Positions 49,293 to 58,658 of a stretch of DNA of 64,000 nucleotides are shown piece by piece (the stretch's first letter is position 1; every line of letters starts with the position of its first letter). The translations under genes and the position numbers were made by a program. Source of the stretch: Amycolatopsis camponoti (GTDB taxonomy: Bacteria; Actinomycetota; Actinomycetes; Mycobacteriales; Pseudonocardiaceae); contig NZ_CABVGP010000002.1 in NCBI RefSeq assembly GCF_902497555.1, positions 3,236,501 to 3,300,500 on the forward strand. The letters are read 5' to 3'. The notes under the pieces were generated by a model. It ran no database searches, was not told the origin of the DNA, and saw only the letters and a list, made by a program, of their open reading frames with translations.

Positions 49293-50381
49293 GTGAACCA
49301 CCGCATCGCGGTCATCCCCGGCGACGGCATCGGGCGCGAGGTCGTCCCGGAAGGCCTGCGCTGCCTGCGCGCCGCCGCCGACGTCCACGGCTTCGAGCTG
49401 GAGACCACCGAATTCGGCTTCGCTTCCGCCGAGTACTGGCTGGAGCACGGCGAGATGCTGCCGCCGGACTGGCAGGACGTGCTCGCCGGCTTCGACGCGC
49501 TCTTCTTCGGCGCGGTCGGGTGGCCTGAGGTGGTCCCCGACCACGTGTCGCTCTGGGGCAGCCTGCTGAAGTTCCGCCGCGGGTTCGACCAGTACGTCAA
49601 CCTGCGGCCGGTCCGGTTGCTGCGCGGCGTGCGCGGCCCGCTGCGCGGCCACGGGCCGGGCGACATCGACTTCCTCGTCGTCCGGGAGAACACCGAAGGC
49701 GAGTACTCCAGCATCGGTGGCCGCATCTTCGAGGGCACCGACCGCGAGACCGTGCTGCAGGAGACGGTGATGACCCGCGTCGGCGTGGACCGCGTGCTGC
49801 GCTACGCCTTCGACCTCGCCGCCACCCGGCCGCGCAAGCACCTGACGTGGGCGACCAAGAGCAACGGGATCTCCATCTCGATGCCCTACTGGGACGAGCG
49901 CGCGGCCGCGATGGCCGCCCACTACCCGGACGTCACCGCGGACAAGGACCACATCGACATCCTCGCGGCCAAGTTCGTGCTCAGCCCGCGGAACTACGAC
50001 GTCGTCGTGGCCAGCAACCTCTTCGGCGACATCCTGTCCGACCTCGGGCCCGCGTGCACCGGCACGATCGGGATCGCCCCGAGCGCCAACATCAACCCGG
50101 ACCGCACCTGGCCGAGCCTGTTCGAGCCGGTCCACGGCTCGGCTCCCGACATCGCCGGGCAGGGCATCGCCAACCCGATCGGCCAGATCTGGAGCGGCGC
50201 CATGATGCTCGACCACCTCGGCGAACCGGAAGCCGCCGCGCGGGTCGTCGCCGCGATCGAAAGCGTGCTCGACGAGCAGCCGGACGTGCTCACCCCCGAC
50301 CTCGGCGGCCCGGGGACGACCGAAGGGCTCGGCACGGCGATCGCCGAGCGCATCGCCGTCGGGCAGCGGGTCACGGCATGA
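49293..50381 (+). CDS. Tartrate dehydrogenase/decarboxylase-like (isopropylmalate dehydrogenase family)
   Basis: 362 aa from GTG 49293 after GAGGAG. NAD-dependent beta-decarboxylating dehydrogenase fold: VIPGDGIGREV at the N-terminus, GAVGWPEVVPDHVSLWGSLLKFR (substrate loop typical of tartrate/D-malate dehydrogenases rather than LeuB), REN-TEGEYSS, DILSDLGPACTGTIGIAP and FEPVHGSAPDIAGQGIANP. It would oxidise tartrate, D-malate or a similar 2-hydroxyacid. First gene of an operon with hydantoinase B and A; its stop overlaps the next start (ATGA). Confidence 0.88.
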   Translation: MNHRIAVIPGDGIGREVVPEGLRCLRAAADVHGFELETTEFGFASAEYWLEHGEMLPPDWQDVLAGFDALFFGAVGWPEVVPDHVSLWGSLLKFRRGFDQYVNLRPVRLLRGVRGPLRGHGPGDIDFLVVRENTEGEYSSIGGRIFEGTDRETVLQETVMTRVGVDRVLRYAFDLAATRPRKHLTWATKSNGISISMPYWDERAAAMAAHYPDVTADKDHIDILAAKFVLSPRNYDVVVASNLFGDILSDLGPACTGTIGIAPSANINPDRTWPSLFEPVHGSAPDIAGQGIANPIGQIWSGAMMLDHLGEPEAAARVVAAIESVLDEQPDVLTPDLGGPGTTEGLGTAIAERIAVGQRVTA

Positions 50382-51940
50382 CCGGCTTCGACCCGATCGG
50401 CCTGGAGGTCCGCTGGGACCGGCTCGCCGCCGCGACCGACGAAGCCGCGTCGACCATGCTGCGCACGGCGTTCTCGACGATCATCCGCGAGTCCAACGAC
50501 TACACGGTGGTCCTGATGGACCGCCGCGGCCGCACGATGGCCGAGTCGCGGGCCGGCATCCCGGGCTTCGCGGCTTTGATGAGCACGCTGACTTCCCTTG
50601 TCCTGGAACGCTTCCCGGCCGGCGAGTGGCAGGACGGCGACGCCGTCATCACCAACGACCCGTGGATCGCGACCGGGCACCTGCCCGACATCGCCATGCT
50701 CGCGCCGATCTTCCACCGCGGCGCGCTCGCCGGCTTCACCGGCACCGCCGCGCATTCGCCGGACATCGGCGGCACGCCGTCGCTCGGCGCCACGGACCTG
50801 ATGTCCGAAGGCTTGCTCATCCCGCCGCTGCGGCTGTTCCGCGCCGGCCGGGTCGAGCAGGGCGTCAAGGACTTCCTGCTGGCCAACGTCCGCCTGCCCG
50901 CCGAGCTGTGGGGCGACCTCGAAGCGCAGGCCGCCGCGCACGCGGTCGGCCGGCGACGCGCTCAGGAGTTCCTCGAGGACTTCGGCGAGCCCGACTTCGC
51001 GGGGTTCGCCGACCAGGTGCACGCCATGGCCGAGGCCGCGATGCGCGCGGCGATCCGCGAGCTGCCCGACGGCGTCTACCGGGCGGGCGTCGACGCGGAC
51101 GGCGTCGAAGGTCACCCGACGCACATCGAGTGCGCGGTGACGATCAGCGGGGACGCCGTCGGGATCGACTACACGGGGACTTCCCCGCAGGTCCCGTTCT
51201 CGACCAACTCCACGCTGAACTACACCCGCGCGTACTCGGTGTACCCGCTGAAGATCCTGCTCGACCCGGCCACGCGCACCAACTGGGGCTCCTACCGGGC
51301 GATCACCGTGACCGCGCCCGAGGGCACGATCGTCAACCCCGTGTTCCCCGCGCCGGTCGTCGCCCGGCACCTGACCGGGCACCTGCTCTCCTGCGCGATC
51401 TACCGCGCGCTCGCGCCGGTGCTGCCGGACCGCGTCATCGCCGACAGCGGGGGAGCGCCCGCGCTGCGCGTCCGGTTCGCCGGGGTCGACGACGCCGGCC
51501 GCCCGTTCGCGCAGATGCTCTTCGCCAACGCCGGCATGGGTGCGTCGCAGGACGAGGACGGCCTCTCGGCGACGGCGTTCCCGACCAACTCCGGCAGCGG
51601 GAGCGTCGAGGCGATGGAAGTCGCGTCGCCGCTGAGGTTCGTCCGCAAGGAGCTGCGGGCCGGGTCCGGCGGGCGGGGACGGCGGCGCGGCGGGCTCGGG
51701 CAGGACGTCGAGGTGCACAACCCGACGAGCCGCCCGGTGCAGCTGGTGCTGCTCGGCGACCGCGAACGGCACCCGGCCCTCGGCGTCGCGGGCGGGGAGG
51801 CCGGGGCACCGGCCCAGGCCGTGCTGGACACCGGCGAGCGCGTGCCGCTGAAGTCGATTTCGCAGCTCGCACCGGGTGCCTCGGTCGTCATCTCGTTCGC
51901 CGGCGGCGGCGGGTTCGGCACCCCGGAGGCGGACCGATGA
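50378..51940 (+). CDS. hyuB: Hydantoinase B / oxoprolinase beta-type subunit
   Basis: 520-aa HyuB-family protein (DPIGLEVRWDRLAAATDEAASTMLRTAFSTIIRESNDY, NDPWIATGHLPDI, HSPDIGG). HyuA and HyuB form ATP-dependent hydantoinases, 5-oxoprolinases and acetone-carboxylase-like enzymes; which lactam, hydantoin or ketone is used cannot be told. Coupled on both sides by ATGA overlaps, so it is co-translated with the dehydrogenase and with HyuA. The metal-site context HSPDIGG is intact. Confidence 0.88.
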   Translation: MTGFDPIGLEVRWDRLAAATDEAASTMLRTAFSTIIRESNDYTVVLMDRRGRTMAESRAGIPGFAALMSTLTSLVLERFPAGEWQDGDAVITNDPWIATGHLPDIAMLAPIFHRGALAGFTGTAAHSPDIGGTPSLGATDLMSEGLLIPPLRLFRAGRVEQGVKDFLLANVRLPAELWGDLEAQAAAHAVGRRRAQEFLEDFGEPDFAGFADQVHAMAEAAMRAAIRELPDGVYRAGVDADGVEGHPTHIECAVTISGDAVGIDYTGTSPQVPFSTNSTLNYTRAYSVYPLKILLDPATRTNWGSYRAITVTAPEGTIVNPVFPAPVVARHLTGHLLSCAIYRALAPVLPDRVIADSGGAPALRVRFAGVDDAGRPFAQMLFANAGMGASQDEDGLSATAFPTNSGSGSVEAMEVASPLRFVRKELRAGSGGRGRRRGGLGQDVEVHNPTSRPVQLVLLGDRERHPALGVAGGEAGAPAQAVLDTGERVPLKSISQLAPGASVVISFAGGGGFGTPEADR

Positions 51941-53967
51941 GCCGCACCGTCCGGATCGGCGTGGACGTCGGCGGCACGTTCACCGACCTGCTGCTGCACG
52001 ACCCCGCCCGCGGCCTGACCTGGCCGGGCAAGCTGCCCACCACCCCGCACGCGCCGCACGACGCGATCACCGCCGGCATCACCCGGCTCCTCGCGGAGAC
52101 CGGCACGCCGCCGGACGCCGTCGCCGGGGTCGTCCACGGCACGACCCTGGTGACGAACACCCTGCTCGAACGCACCGGCGCGGTCGTCGGCCTGCTCACC
52201 ACCGAGGGTTTCAGCGACACCCTGGAGCTGGCCCGCGAGACCCGGTTCGACACGACCGACCTGCACGCGCGCCCGGCGTCCCCGCTGGTTCCCCGGCACC
52301 GGTGCCGCGGCGTGCCGGGCCGCCTCGCCGCCGACGGCACCGAGCTGGCACCCCTGGACGACGACGCCGTCTTGGCCGAGGTGCGGGACTTGCTGACCCA
52401 CGGCGTCGAGGCGGTGGCCGTCGCGCTGCTGCACTCCTACCGCGACGACCGGCACGAACGGCGGGCCCGCGAGCTGCTCGCCCGCGCCCACCCGGACCTG
52501 CCGGTCACGCTCTCCAGCGCGGTGACCCCGGTACTCGGCGAATACGAGCGCGCGAGCACCGCGTGCCTCAACGCCTACGTCCAGCCGCTGGTGGCGCACT
52601 ACCTCGACGCGCTGCGGGACGACCTGACCGCGCTGGGCATCGACGCGCCACTGCACGTCATGCTCTCCGGCGGTGGCGTCACGACCCTGGCCGACGCCAA
52701 GGAGTTCCCCGTCCGCCTGCTCGAATCCGGTCCCGCGGCGGGCGCGATCGCCGCCGCCGCGGTGGCCCGCCGGGCCGGCGAACCGGACGTCCTGTCGTTC
52801 GACATGGGCGGCACCACCGCCAAGATCGCGATCGTGAGCGGCGGCGCACCGCGGCGCAAGCACGACTTCGAAGCGGGCCGCGTCGACAAGTTCAAGCCGG
52901 GCTCGGGCCTGCCGGTGAAGCTGACCGTCGTGGACCTGATCGAGATCGGCTCGGGGGGCGGCTCGATCGCCGCCCCGGACGCGCTGGGCCTGCTCAAGGT
53001 CGGGCCGCGCAGCGCCGGGTCCGTGCCGGGACCGGTCGCCTACGGCCGCGGCGGCGAGCGGCCGACCGTCACCGACGCCGACCTCGTGCTCGGCTACCTC
53101 GACCCGGACGCCTTCCTCGGCGGCGAGATGCGGCTGCGCACCGCCGAAGTCCACAAGGCGGTGGCCCGGGAAGTGGGTGACCCGCTGGGCCTGGACGAGA
53201 CCGGCGCGGCCGCGGGCATCGTCGAGGTCGCCACGGCGAGCATGGCCGCGGCCGCCCGGATGCACCTGGCCGAGCACGGCCGCGACCCCGCCGGGTTCGC
53301 GCTGGTGGCCTTCGGCGGCGCGGGACCCGTGCACGCCTACGGCCTGGCGAAGCAGCTGAAGATCGGCCGCGTGATCGTCCCGATGCGGGCCGGCGTGATG
53401 TCGGCGTACGGGTTCCTCGTCGCCGCGCCGACGGTCGACCAGTCGCGCAGCCTGCCCTCCCCACTGTCCGAAGTGGACTGGAGTCGCGTGGAGGCCCTGT
53501 ACGAGGAGATGGCCGAGCAGGCCGGCGCGGTCCTCGGCACCGGGGCGCGCTCGCGGCGGTCGGCCGACCTGCGGTACCTGGGCCAGGGCTCCGGGATCGA
53601 GGTCGACCTGCCCGGCGACGGTCGTCTCCGGGACGCTTTCGAAGACGCTTACCGCGCGGCGTTCGGGCGGACGCTGGACGGACCCGTGGAGGTCGTCACC
53701 TGGCGCTTGTCGGCCCGGTTGCCCGGCCGCGACATCGAGCTCGGGTGCGAGCCCGCCGACGGCGACCCACGGCGCGGGGAGCGTGACGTGCACTTCCCCG
53801 GCCACGGCCGGCTGCGCGCGACGGTCTGGGACCGCTACCGGCTGCGGCCGGGCGCGGAAATCGCCGGACCGGCCGTCTTCGAAGAGCGGGAGTCCTCCTG
53901 CTCCTTCGGGCCGGACTGCCGGATCCGCGTCGGCGACGACCTGACGCTCTTCGTCGACCTCGGCTGA
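51937..53967 (+). CDS. hyuA: Hydantoinase A / oxoprolinase alpha-type subunit
   Basis: 676-aa partner of HyuB with the ASKHA-type ATP-binding fold: IGVDVGGTFTDLLL near the N-terminus, VVHGTTLVTNTLLER, SFDMGGTTAKIAI (phosphate-2 loop) and FGGAGPVHAYGLAKQL. Length suits the family. It would use ATP to open a cyclic amide or activate a ketone in the same catabolic operon as the tartrate-dehydrogenase-like enzyme. Last gene of this plus-strand group; it ends one base before the convergent GntR gene. Confidence 0.9.
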   Translation: MSRTVRIGVDVGGTFTDLLLHDPARGLTWPGKLPTTPHAPHDAITAGITRLLAETGTPPDAVAGVVHGTTLVTNTLLERTGAVVGLLTTEGFSDTLELARETRFDTTDLHARPASPLVPRHRCRGVPGRLAADGTELAPLDDDAVLAEVRDLLTHGVEAVAVALLHSYRDDRHERRARELLARAHPDLPVTLSSAVTPVLGEYERASTACLNAYVQPLVAHYLDALRDDLTALGIDAPLHVMLSGGGVTTLADAKEFPVRLLESGPAAGAIAAAAVARRAGEPDVLSFDMGGTTAKIAIVSGGAPRRKHDFEAGRVDKFKPGSGLPVKLTVVDLIEIGSGGGSIAAPDALGLLKVGPRSAGSVPGPVAYGRGGERPTVTDADLVLGYLDPDAFLGGEMRLRTAEVHKAVAREVGDPLGLDETGAAAGIVEVATASMAAAARMHLAEHGRDPAGFALVAFGGAGPVHAYGLAKQLKIGRVIVPMRAGVMSAYGFLVAAPTVDQSRSLPSPLSEVDWSRVEALYEEMAEQAGAVLGTGARSRRSADLRYLGQGSGIEVDLPGDGRLRDAFEDAYRAAFGRTLDGPVEVVTWRLSARLPGRDIELGCEPADGDPRRGERDVHFPGHGRLRATVWDRYRLRPGAEIAGPAVFEERESSCSFGPDCRIRVGDDLTLFVDLG

Positions 53968-53968
53968 G

Positions 53969-54670
53969 TCACCGGCCGGCGAGCAGGTCGCCGAGCCCGC
54001 CCCGGGCGTCTTCGAGCACCAGCGCCTCGGCCCGCGCCGAGTCGCCGGCCCGCAACGCGCGCACGAGCGCGCGGTGGGTCGTGTAGCGGTCCAGGCCGAA
54101 CGTGTCGTCCACGCTGACGCGTTCGATCACGCGCGAGCGCCGTTCGGGGTAGGAGAACACCCGGGTCTGGTCGAGCAGGCGGACCAGCACCGGGTTGCCG
54201 GCGCACGACTCGACGAGACCGTTGAAGAGCTGCATGGCGTCGAAGAGCCGGCCGACGTGCTTGTCCACGTCCTGCCCGGACTCGTGGCGCTGCTTGATGA
54301 GGATGAGCAGGTCGTCGGCTTCGTCGAGGATCGCGTCGAGCCCGTCCAGCTGCTCGGGCGTCGCGTGCCGGGCGGCGAAGCGCGCCACCATGCCGCGCAG
54401 GCCCACCTCGACCTCGGCGAGGTCCTGGATGGCGACGCCGCCGAACATCGCCACCTTGACCGTGCGCGGGCCGGACCGTTCGAGGAGGCCGTCCTGTTCG
54501 AGGCGCCGGATGGCCTCGCGGACCGGCGTCGGGCTGACCGACAGCTGCTCGGCGAACCCCCGTTCGGTGACCTTCTGGCCCGGGCGCAGCTCGCCGGTGG
54601 TGATCGCGTCGCGGATCGCGCGGTACACGCGGTCGGCCAGCGTGTCGGTCTGCAGTGCTTCGCCCCTCAT
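53969..54670 (-). CDS. GntR-family regulator (FadR/FCD type)
   Basis: 233 aa from ATG 54670. N-terminal winged helix (LADRVYRAIRDAITTGELRPGQKVTERGFAEQLSVSPTPVREAIRRLEQDG) and an all-helical FCD effector domain with metal-binding-type residues (D/H pattern around QLFNGLVES and YTTHRALVRAL). It is divergent from the MFS gene, and two palindromes lie between them, so it probably represses that operon and itself until a hydroxyacid or related effector binds. Confidence 0.9.
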   Translation of the reverse strand: MRGEALQTDTLADRVYRAIRDAITTGELRPGQKVTERGFAEQLSVSPTPVREAIRRLEQDGLLERSGPRTVKVAMFGGVAIQDLAEVEVGLRGMVARFAARHATPEQLDGLDAILDEADDLLILIKQRHESGQDVDKHVGRLFDAMQLFNGLVESCAGNPVLVRLLDQTRVFSYPERRSRVIERVSVDDTFGLDRYTTHRALVRALRAGDSARAEALVLEDARGGLGDLLAGR

Positions 54671-54691
54671 GAGCCCAGCCTACTGGCCATC

Positions 54692-54741
54692 GCAAAACAC
54701 GTTTGCAACTATTGACCATCTTGCTATAGCAAAAGTACGGT
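54692..54741 (+). promoter_or_regulatory. GntR-type operators in the divergent promoter
   Basis: GCAAA-ACACG-TTTGC (54692-54706) and the perfect palindrome TTGCTATAGCAA (54721-54732) share GCAAA-type half-sites. A plus-strand promoter is suggested by TTGACC (54712-54717) and TACGGT (54736-54741) 18 bp apart, with the palindrome between them. Binding there would block the MFS operon. Confidence 0.5.
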
Positions 54742-54771
54742 GGCGGGCATGCCCAAGGGAAGGTGCCGACG

Positions 54772-56040
54772 ATGACGTTGACCACCCCGCGCGTCCGGAC
54801 GGGACGCATCACGTTCTTCGTGGCTCTGGCGGTCTTCGCGCAGGAGTCGACCTGGAACCTCTACGACTCGCAGGTCCCGCCGCTGCTGCGCGAGCACGTC
54901 AGTAGCGCCGCGCTCATCGGCGCGCTGATGGGCATGGACAACCTGCTCGGCATCTTCATCCAGCCGTGGATGGGCAACCGCTCGGACGGCACCCGGACCT
55001 CGTGGGGCCGGCGCATCCCGTACCTCGTCGTCGGGATGCCGGTGGCGGCCGTGCTGTTCGTGCTCATCCCGCACGCCGCGGCCTCGCTGCCGCTGCTGAT
55101 CCTGGTGATGTTCGGCTACGCCCTGGTCGCGAACTCGTTCAAGCCGATCGCCGAGTCGCTGCTCCCGGACTACATCGGCCCCGAGCGGCGCAGCCGGGCG
55201 AACGCGGCGGTCAAGATCGCCTCCAGCATCACGGTGATCGTCGCCGCGCTGATCAGCATCTTCCTGATCGACGACTTCCCGAAGCTGTCCTTCGCCATCC
55301 CGGCGGTGCTGATGCTCGTGTCGGTGGGCGTGCTCGCCTGGCGGGTGCGCGACAGCAAGTCCCCGGCCTACCGGGCCGCGCTCGAAGAGGACCGCGCCGG
55401 GCACACCGAGAACGCGCCGCGCGTGCGGATGCGGGACGTCCTGCTCGACCTCGTCCGGGACACCGACCGCAGCCGGCTGCTGGTGATCCTGTCCGTGCTC
55501 GCCTTCGGCAGCGCGTGGTTCGCGTCGCGGTCGCTCATCACCAACTACGGCATGGAGACGCTGGGCATGTCCCGCGGCGACGCCGGCGGGCTGACCCTGC
55601 CCAGCGGGCTGGCGTTCATCGTCGCCGCCTACCCGGTGGCGCTGTGCGCCGAACGCTTCGGCCGGCTGCGCGTGATCCTGATCGGGATGACCGTGTTCGC
55701 CGCGGCGATGGTGCTCGGCACGATCGTGCGGACGCCCACCGGCACGGTCGTCGCGATGTGCGTGGCGGCCGCGGGAGCGTCGGCGTTCATGGTCAACATG
55801 GCGGTCGTCCTGTGGAACCTCGCGCCCTCGGCCCGGGTGCTCGGCACCTACACCGGCCTCTACACCGTCGGCTGGGCGGGCGGCGGGTTCCTCGGGCCGG
55901 CGCTGGTCGGCGGCATGGTCGACGTGACCGGGTGGCCGTTCCTGCTGCTCGACATCGCGGTCGTCACGGCGGTCGCGGTGCTACTGGTGGCCCGGATCGC
56001 TTCGCTGCAACGACGTCGCACCGACGGACGCGCACTGTGA
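54772..56040 (+). CDS. MFS / sugar-cation symporter-like transporter
   Basis: 422 aa from ATG 54772, which has AAGGGAAGG eight bases before (GTG 54763 lies within that site and is less likely). Twelve hydrophobic segments; the first reads ITFFVALAVFAQESTWNLYDSQVPPLL, a pattern seen in GPH/SLC45-like members of the superfamily. Head of an operon with a D-2-hydroxyacid dehydrogenase, AtuA-like and DUF4387 proteins, so it probably imports the hydroxyacid or related carboxylate that they degrade. Its stop overlaps the next GTG start. Confidence 0.82.
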   Translation: MTLTTPRVRTGRITFFVALAVFAQESTWNLYDSQVPPLLREHVSSAALIGALMGMDNLLGIFIQPWMGNRSDGTRTSWGRRIPYLVVGMPVAAVLFVLIPHAAASLPLLILVMFGYALVANSFKPIAESLLPDYIGPERRSRANAAVKIASSITVIVAALISIFLIDDFPKLSFAIPAVLMLVSVGVLAWRVRDSKSPAYRAALEEDRAGHTENAPRVRMRDVLLDLVRDTDRSRLLVILSVLAFGSAWFASRSLITNYGMETLGMSRGDAGGLTLPSGLAFIVAAYPVALCAERFGRLRVILIGMTVFAAAMVLGTIVRTPTGTVVAMCVAAAGASAFMVNMAVVLWNLAPSARVLGTYTGLYTVGWAGGGFLGPALVGGMVDVTGWPFLLLDIAVVTAVAVLLVARIASLQRRRTDGRAL

Positions 56041-56975
56041 GGCGCGTGCTGGTCACCGCCGACTACCTGCGTCCCGGCGACGAGGTGGACGAGTACCTGC
56101 GCGGGGCCGGGCTGGAAACCGTGTACTCGCCGATGATCGGCAAGCGCGATCCCTCGCAGCTCGTCGCGGCGCTCGACGGGATCGACGCGGCTTTGGTGGC
56201 CAACGAGCCGTTGACCGCCGGGGTGCTGGCTCGCGCTCCGAAGCTGCGCGTCATCGTGCGGACCGGCGTGGGGTACGACTCCATCGACGTCGAAGCCGCT
56301 GCCCGGCAGGGGATCAGCGTCAGCAACCTGCCCGGCGTCAACGCCAACGCCGTGGCCGAGTACACGTTCGGGCTGCTGCTCGCCGGAGCGCGGCGGCTCG
56401 TGCAGTCGGCTTCCGGGGTGGCGGCGGGGAAGTGGCCGCGCGAGGACGGCCACGAGCTGCGCGGGTCGACTCTGGGGCTCATCGGGTACGGCGCTTCGGC
56501 TCGGGCGGTCGTCCCGCTGGCTCGCGCGTTCGGCATGACGGTGGTCTGCACGTCCGGCCTGCGGGGGCCGGACGTCCGGTTCGTCGACCTGCCCGAGCTG
56601 CTGTCCACTTCGGACTACGTCTCGGTGCACACCTCGTTGACCGACCGGACGCGGGGCATGCTCGACGCGGAGGCGTTCAAGCTGATGAAGCCGACGGCGT
56701 TGCTCGTCAACACCGCGCGCGGCGCGATCGTCGACGAGGACGCGCTCGTCGCGGCCGTGCGCTCCGGCGAGATCGCCGGCGCGGCGCTCGACGTCGTGTG
56801 CGAAGAACCGTTGCCGGACACCAGCCCGCTGCGCGGGGTGGACGGGATCGTCGTCTGTTCGCACCTGGCCGGGCAGACGGCCGAAGCGCGCCGGGCCGCG
56901 GGCCTGCGCGGTGCGGAAGAACTGGTCGCGGCCCTCGACGGCCGGGCCCGGCACGTGGTGAACGGAGAGGGATGA
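56037..56975 (+). CDS. D-2-hydroxyacid dehydrogenase (NAD-binding)
   Basis: 312 aa from GTG 56037. The Rossmann motif appears as GLIGYGASARAV; catalytic Arg in NTARGAIVDEDAL, Glu in VCEEPLPD and His in CSHLAGQT complete the triad of the phosphoglycerate/D-lactate dehydrogenase family. It interconverts a D-2-hydroxyacid and its 2-oxoacid. Stop-start overlaps on both sides place it in the MFS/AtuA operon. Confidence 0.88.
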   Translation: MRRVLVTADYLRPGDEVDEYLRGAGLETVYSPMIGKRDPSQLVAALDGIDAALVANEPLTAGVLARAPKLRVIVRTGVGYDSIDVEAAARQGISVSNLPGVNANAVAEYTFGLLLAGARRLVQSASGVAAGKWPREDGHELRGSTLGLIGYGASARAVVPLARAFGMTVVCTSGLRGPDVRFVDLPELLSTSDYVSVHTSLTDRTRGMLDAEAFKLMKPTALLVNTARGAIVDEDALVAAVRSGEIAGAALDVVCEEPLPDTSPLRGVDGIVVCSHLAGQTAEARRAAGLRGAEELVAALDGRARHVVNGEG

Positions 56976-58345
56976 GGGACATGGAGAAAGTGCGCGTGCT
57001 GGCGCCGAGCGGGATGCTCGGCGCGGGCTGGGACCACGCGACGGTCGAGCGGGGGATCGCCCTGGGCGCCGACGTCATCAGCATCGACGGCGGGTCGACC
57101 GACTCGGGCCCGTACTACCTCGGCGCGGCGAAGGCCAAGACGACCGCGAAGGCCGTCGCGCGCGACCTGCGCAGCCTGTTCACGGCCGCCGCGGGCGCCG
57201 GGATCCCGGTGATCGTGGGCTCGTGCGGGACGAGCGGGACCGACGCCGGCGTCGACTGGGTCGCCGGGATCGCCGCCGAGGTGCTCGCGGAGGAGGGCCT
57301 GGACCTGAGGGTCGCGAAGATCTACAGCGAGCAGGACGCGGCCGAGCTGAAGGACCACCTCGGCTCCGGCCGGGTCCACCCGTTGCCCCCACTGGGGGAG
57401 CTGGCCGCGGAGACCTTGGAGAGCTGCACGCACATCGTCGGCGCGATGGGGCACGAGCCGATCGTCGAGGCGTTGCGCGCGGGCGCCCAGGTCGTGCTGG
57501 CCGGCCGCGCGACCGACACGGCGGTGGCGGCCGCGTTCCCGCTCATGAAGGGAATGCCGGCCGGGCCGACGTGGCACGCCGCCAAGATCGTCGAGTGCGG
57601 CGGCCAGTGCACCGACAACCCGCGCGCGGGCGGCGTCCTGGCGACCATCGACGCGGACGGCTTCACGATCGAGCCGCTCGACCCGGGCGCGGCGTGCACG
57701 CCGATCCTGGTGGCGGCGCACATGTTGTACGAGACGGCGAACCCGTTCGAGATGCGCGAACCCGACGGCACGCTCGACGTCCGCGAGGCGGTGTACACGG
57801 CGGTCGACGACCGGATCGTGCGGGTCACCGGGTCTCGCTTCCACGTCGCGGACCAGCACACGATCAAGCTGGAGGGCGCGCGGATCACCGGGTACGAGAC
57901 GATGTCGTTCTCGGCGATCCGCGACCCGCTGGTGCTCGCCGACATCGACGAGTGGGCGTCGCTGATGCGTGCGTTGATCACGCAGCGGGTGGGTCAGACG
58001 CTGGGCCTGGCGGACGACGAGTACGCGTTCGACCTGCGGCTGTACGGCCACAACGCGGTGCTCGGTGAGCTGGAACCGGAGAGTGGCCCGCCGCGCGAGG
58101 TGGGCGTGATGCTGCTGGTGAACGCGCCGGACCAGGCGACGGCGACGGCGGTGGCGAAGATCGCCAACCCGCTGATGCTCCACCTGCCGACACCGTCGAT
58201 GGACTACTTGCCGAGCTTCGCGTTCCCGTCGTCCCCGGCGGAGGTCGAGCGCGGCGCGGCGTACGAGTTCGTGCTGAACCACGTCGTCGACTGCGCGCCG
58301 CTGGACCTGTTCCGGATCGAGTTCGAGGGGAAGTCCCATGCCTGA
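56972..58345 (+). CDS. AtuA-like protein (DUF1446)
   Basis: 457 aa from ATG 56972, overlapping the previous stop; ATG 56981 is also possible. The DUF1446/AtuA family is recognised by VLAPSGMLGAGW, GSCGTSGTD, GAMGHEPIVEAL, AGRATDTAVAAA and VECGGQCTDNP. AtuA was named for acyclic terpene use in Pseudomonas, but many members occur with hydroxyacid catabolic genes, and the enzymatic reaction of this type is not something I can state. It overlaps a DUF4387 gene by 8 bp; the two families usually occur together and probably form one enzyme. Confidence 0.85.
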   Translation: MRDMEKVRVLAPSGMLGAGWDHATVERGIALGADVISIDGGSTDSGPYYLGAAKAKTTAKAVARDLRSLFTAAAGAGIPVIVGSCGTSGTDAGVDWVAGIAAEVLAEEGLDLRVAKIYSEQDAAELKDHLGSGRVHPLPPLGELAAETLESCTHIVGAMGHEPIVEALRAGAQVVLAGRATDTAVAAAFPLMKGMPAGPTWHAAKIVECGGQCTDNPRAGGVLATIDADGFTIEPLDPGAACTPILVAAHMLYETANPFEMREPDGTLDVREAVYTAVDDRIVRVTGSRFHVADQHTIKLEGARITGYETMSFSAIRDPLVLADIDEWASLMRALITQRVGQTLGLADDEYAFDLRLYGHNAVLGELEPESGPPREVGVMLLVNAPDQATATAVAKIANPLMLHLPTPSMDYLPSFAFPSSPAEVERGAAYEFVLNHVVDCAPLDLFRIEFEGKSHA

Positions 58346-58658
58346 AACGACTTTGGCGGAGCTGGCCCACGAGGTGCGCTCCAAGAACGCGGGCCCGTTC
58401 TGGGTGACGCTGGAGCTGTTCATGAGGGACGCGGACGGCTACCGCGTGGCGGCGGACGAGACGTTCTTGAACGAGCGCGTGGTGGCTTCGCTGTACCGGG
58501 TGGAGGAAGAGACGATCCAGATCTTCCGGATCCCGTCGTTGAACGTCGTGAAGATTTCGTTCCCGCGGCCGGTGAGCCAGGGGTCGTTGCGGGACCGGGA
58601 CATGCACGCGGGGCAGCACCACGTGCCGTTGGCGCGGATGGTGGTCCCGCTCAGCTGA
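58338..58658 (+). CDS. DUF4387 protein, partner of the AtuA-like protein
   Basis: 106-aa protein: LAELAHEVRSKNAGPFWVTLELFM and the C-terminal FPRPVSQGSLRDRDMHAGQHHVPL match the DUF4387 family. It starts 8 bp before the AtuA-like stop, so the two are made together; elsewhere the domains are sometimes fused. The conserved D-x-D-M-H-x-G-Q-x-H cluster at the end looks like a metal or active-site segment. Its end overlaps the convergent TetR gene by 8 bp. Confidence 0.85.
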   Translation: MPETTLAELAHEVRSKNAGPFWVTLELFMRDADGYRVAADETFLNERVVASLYRVEEETIQIFRIPSLNVVKISFPRPVSQGSLRDRDMHAGQHHVPLARMVVPLS

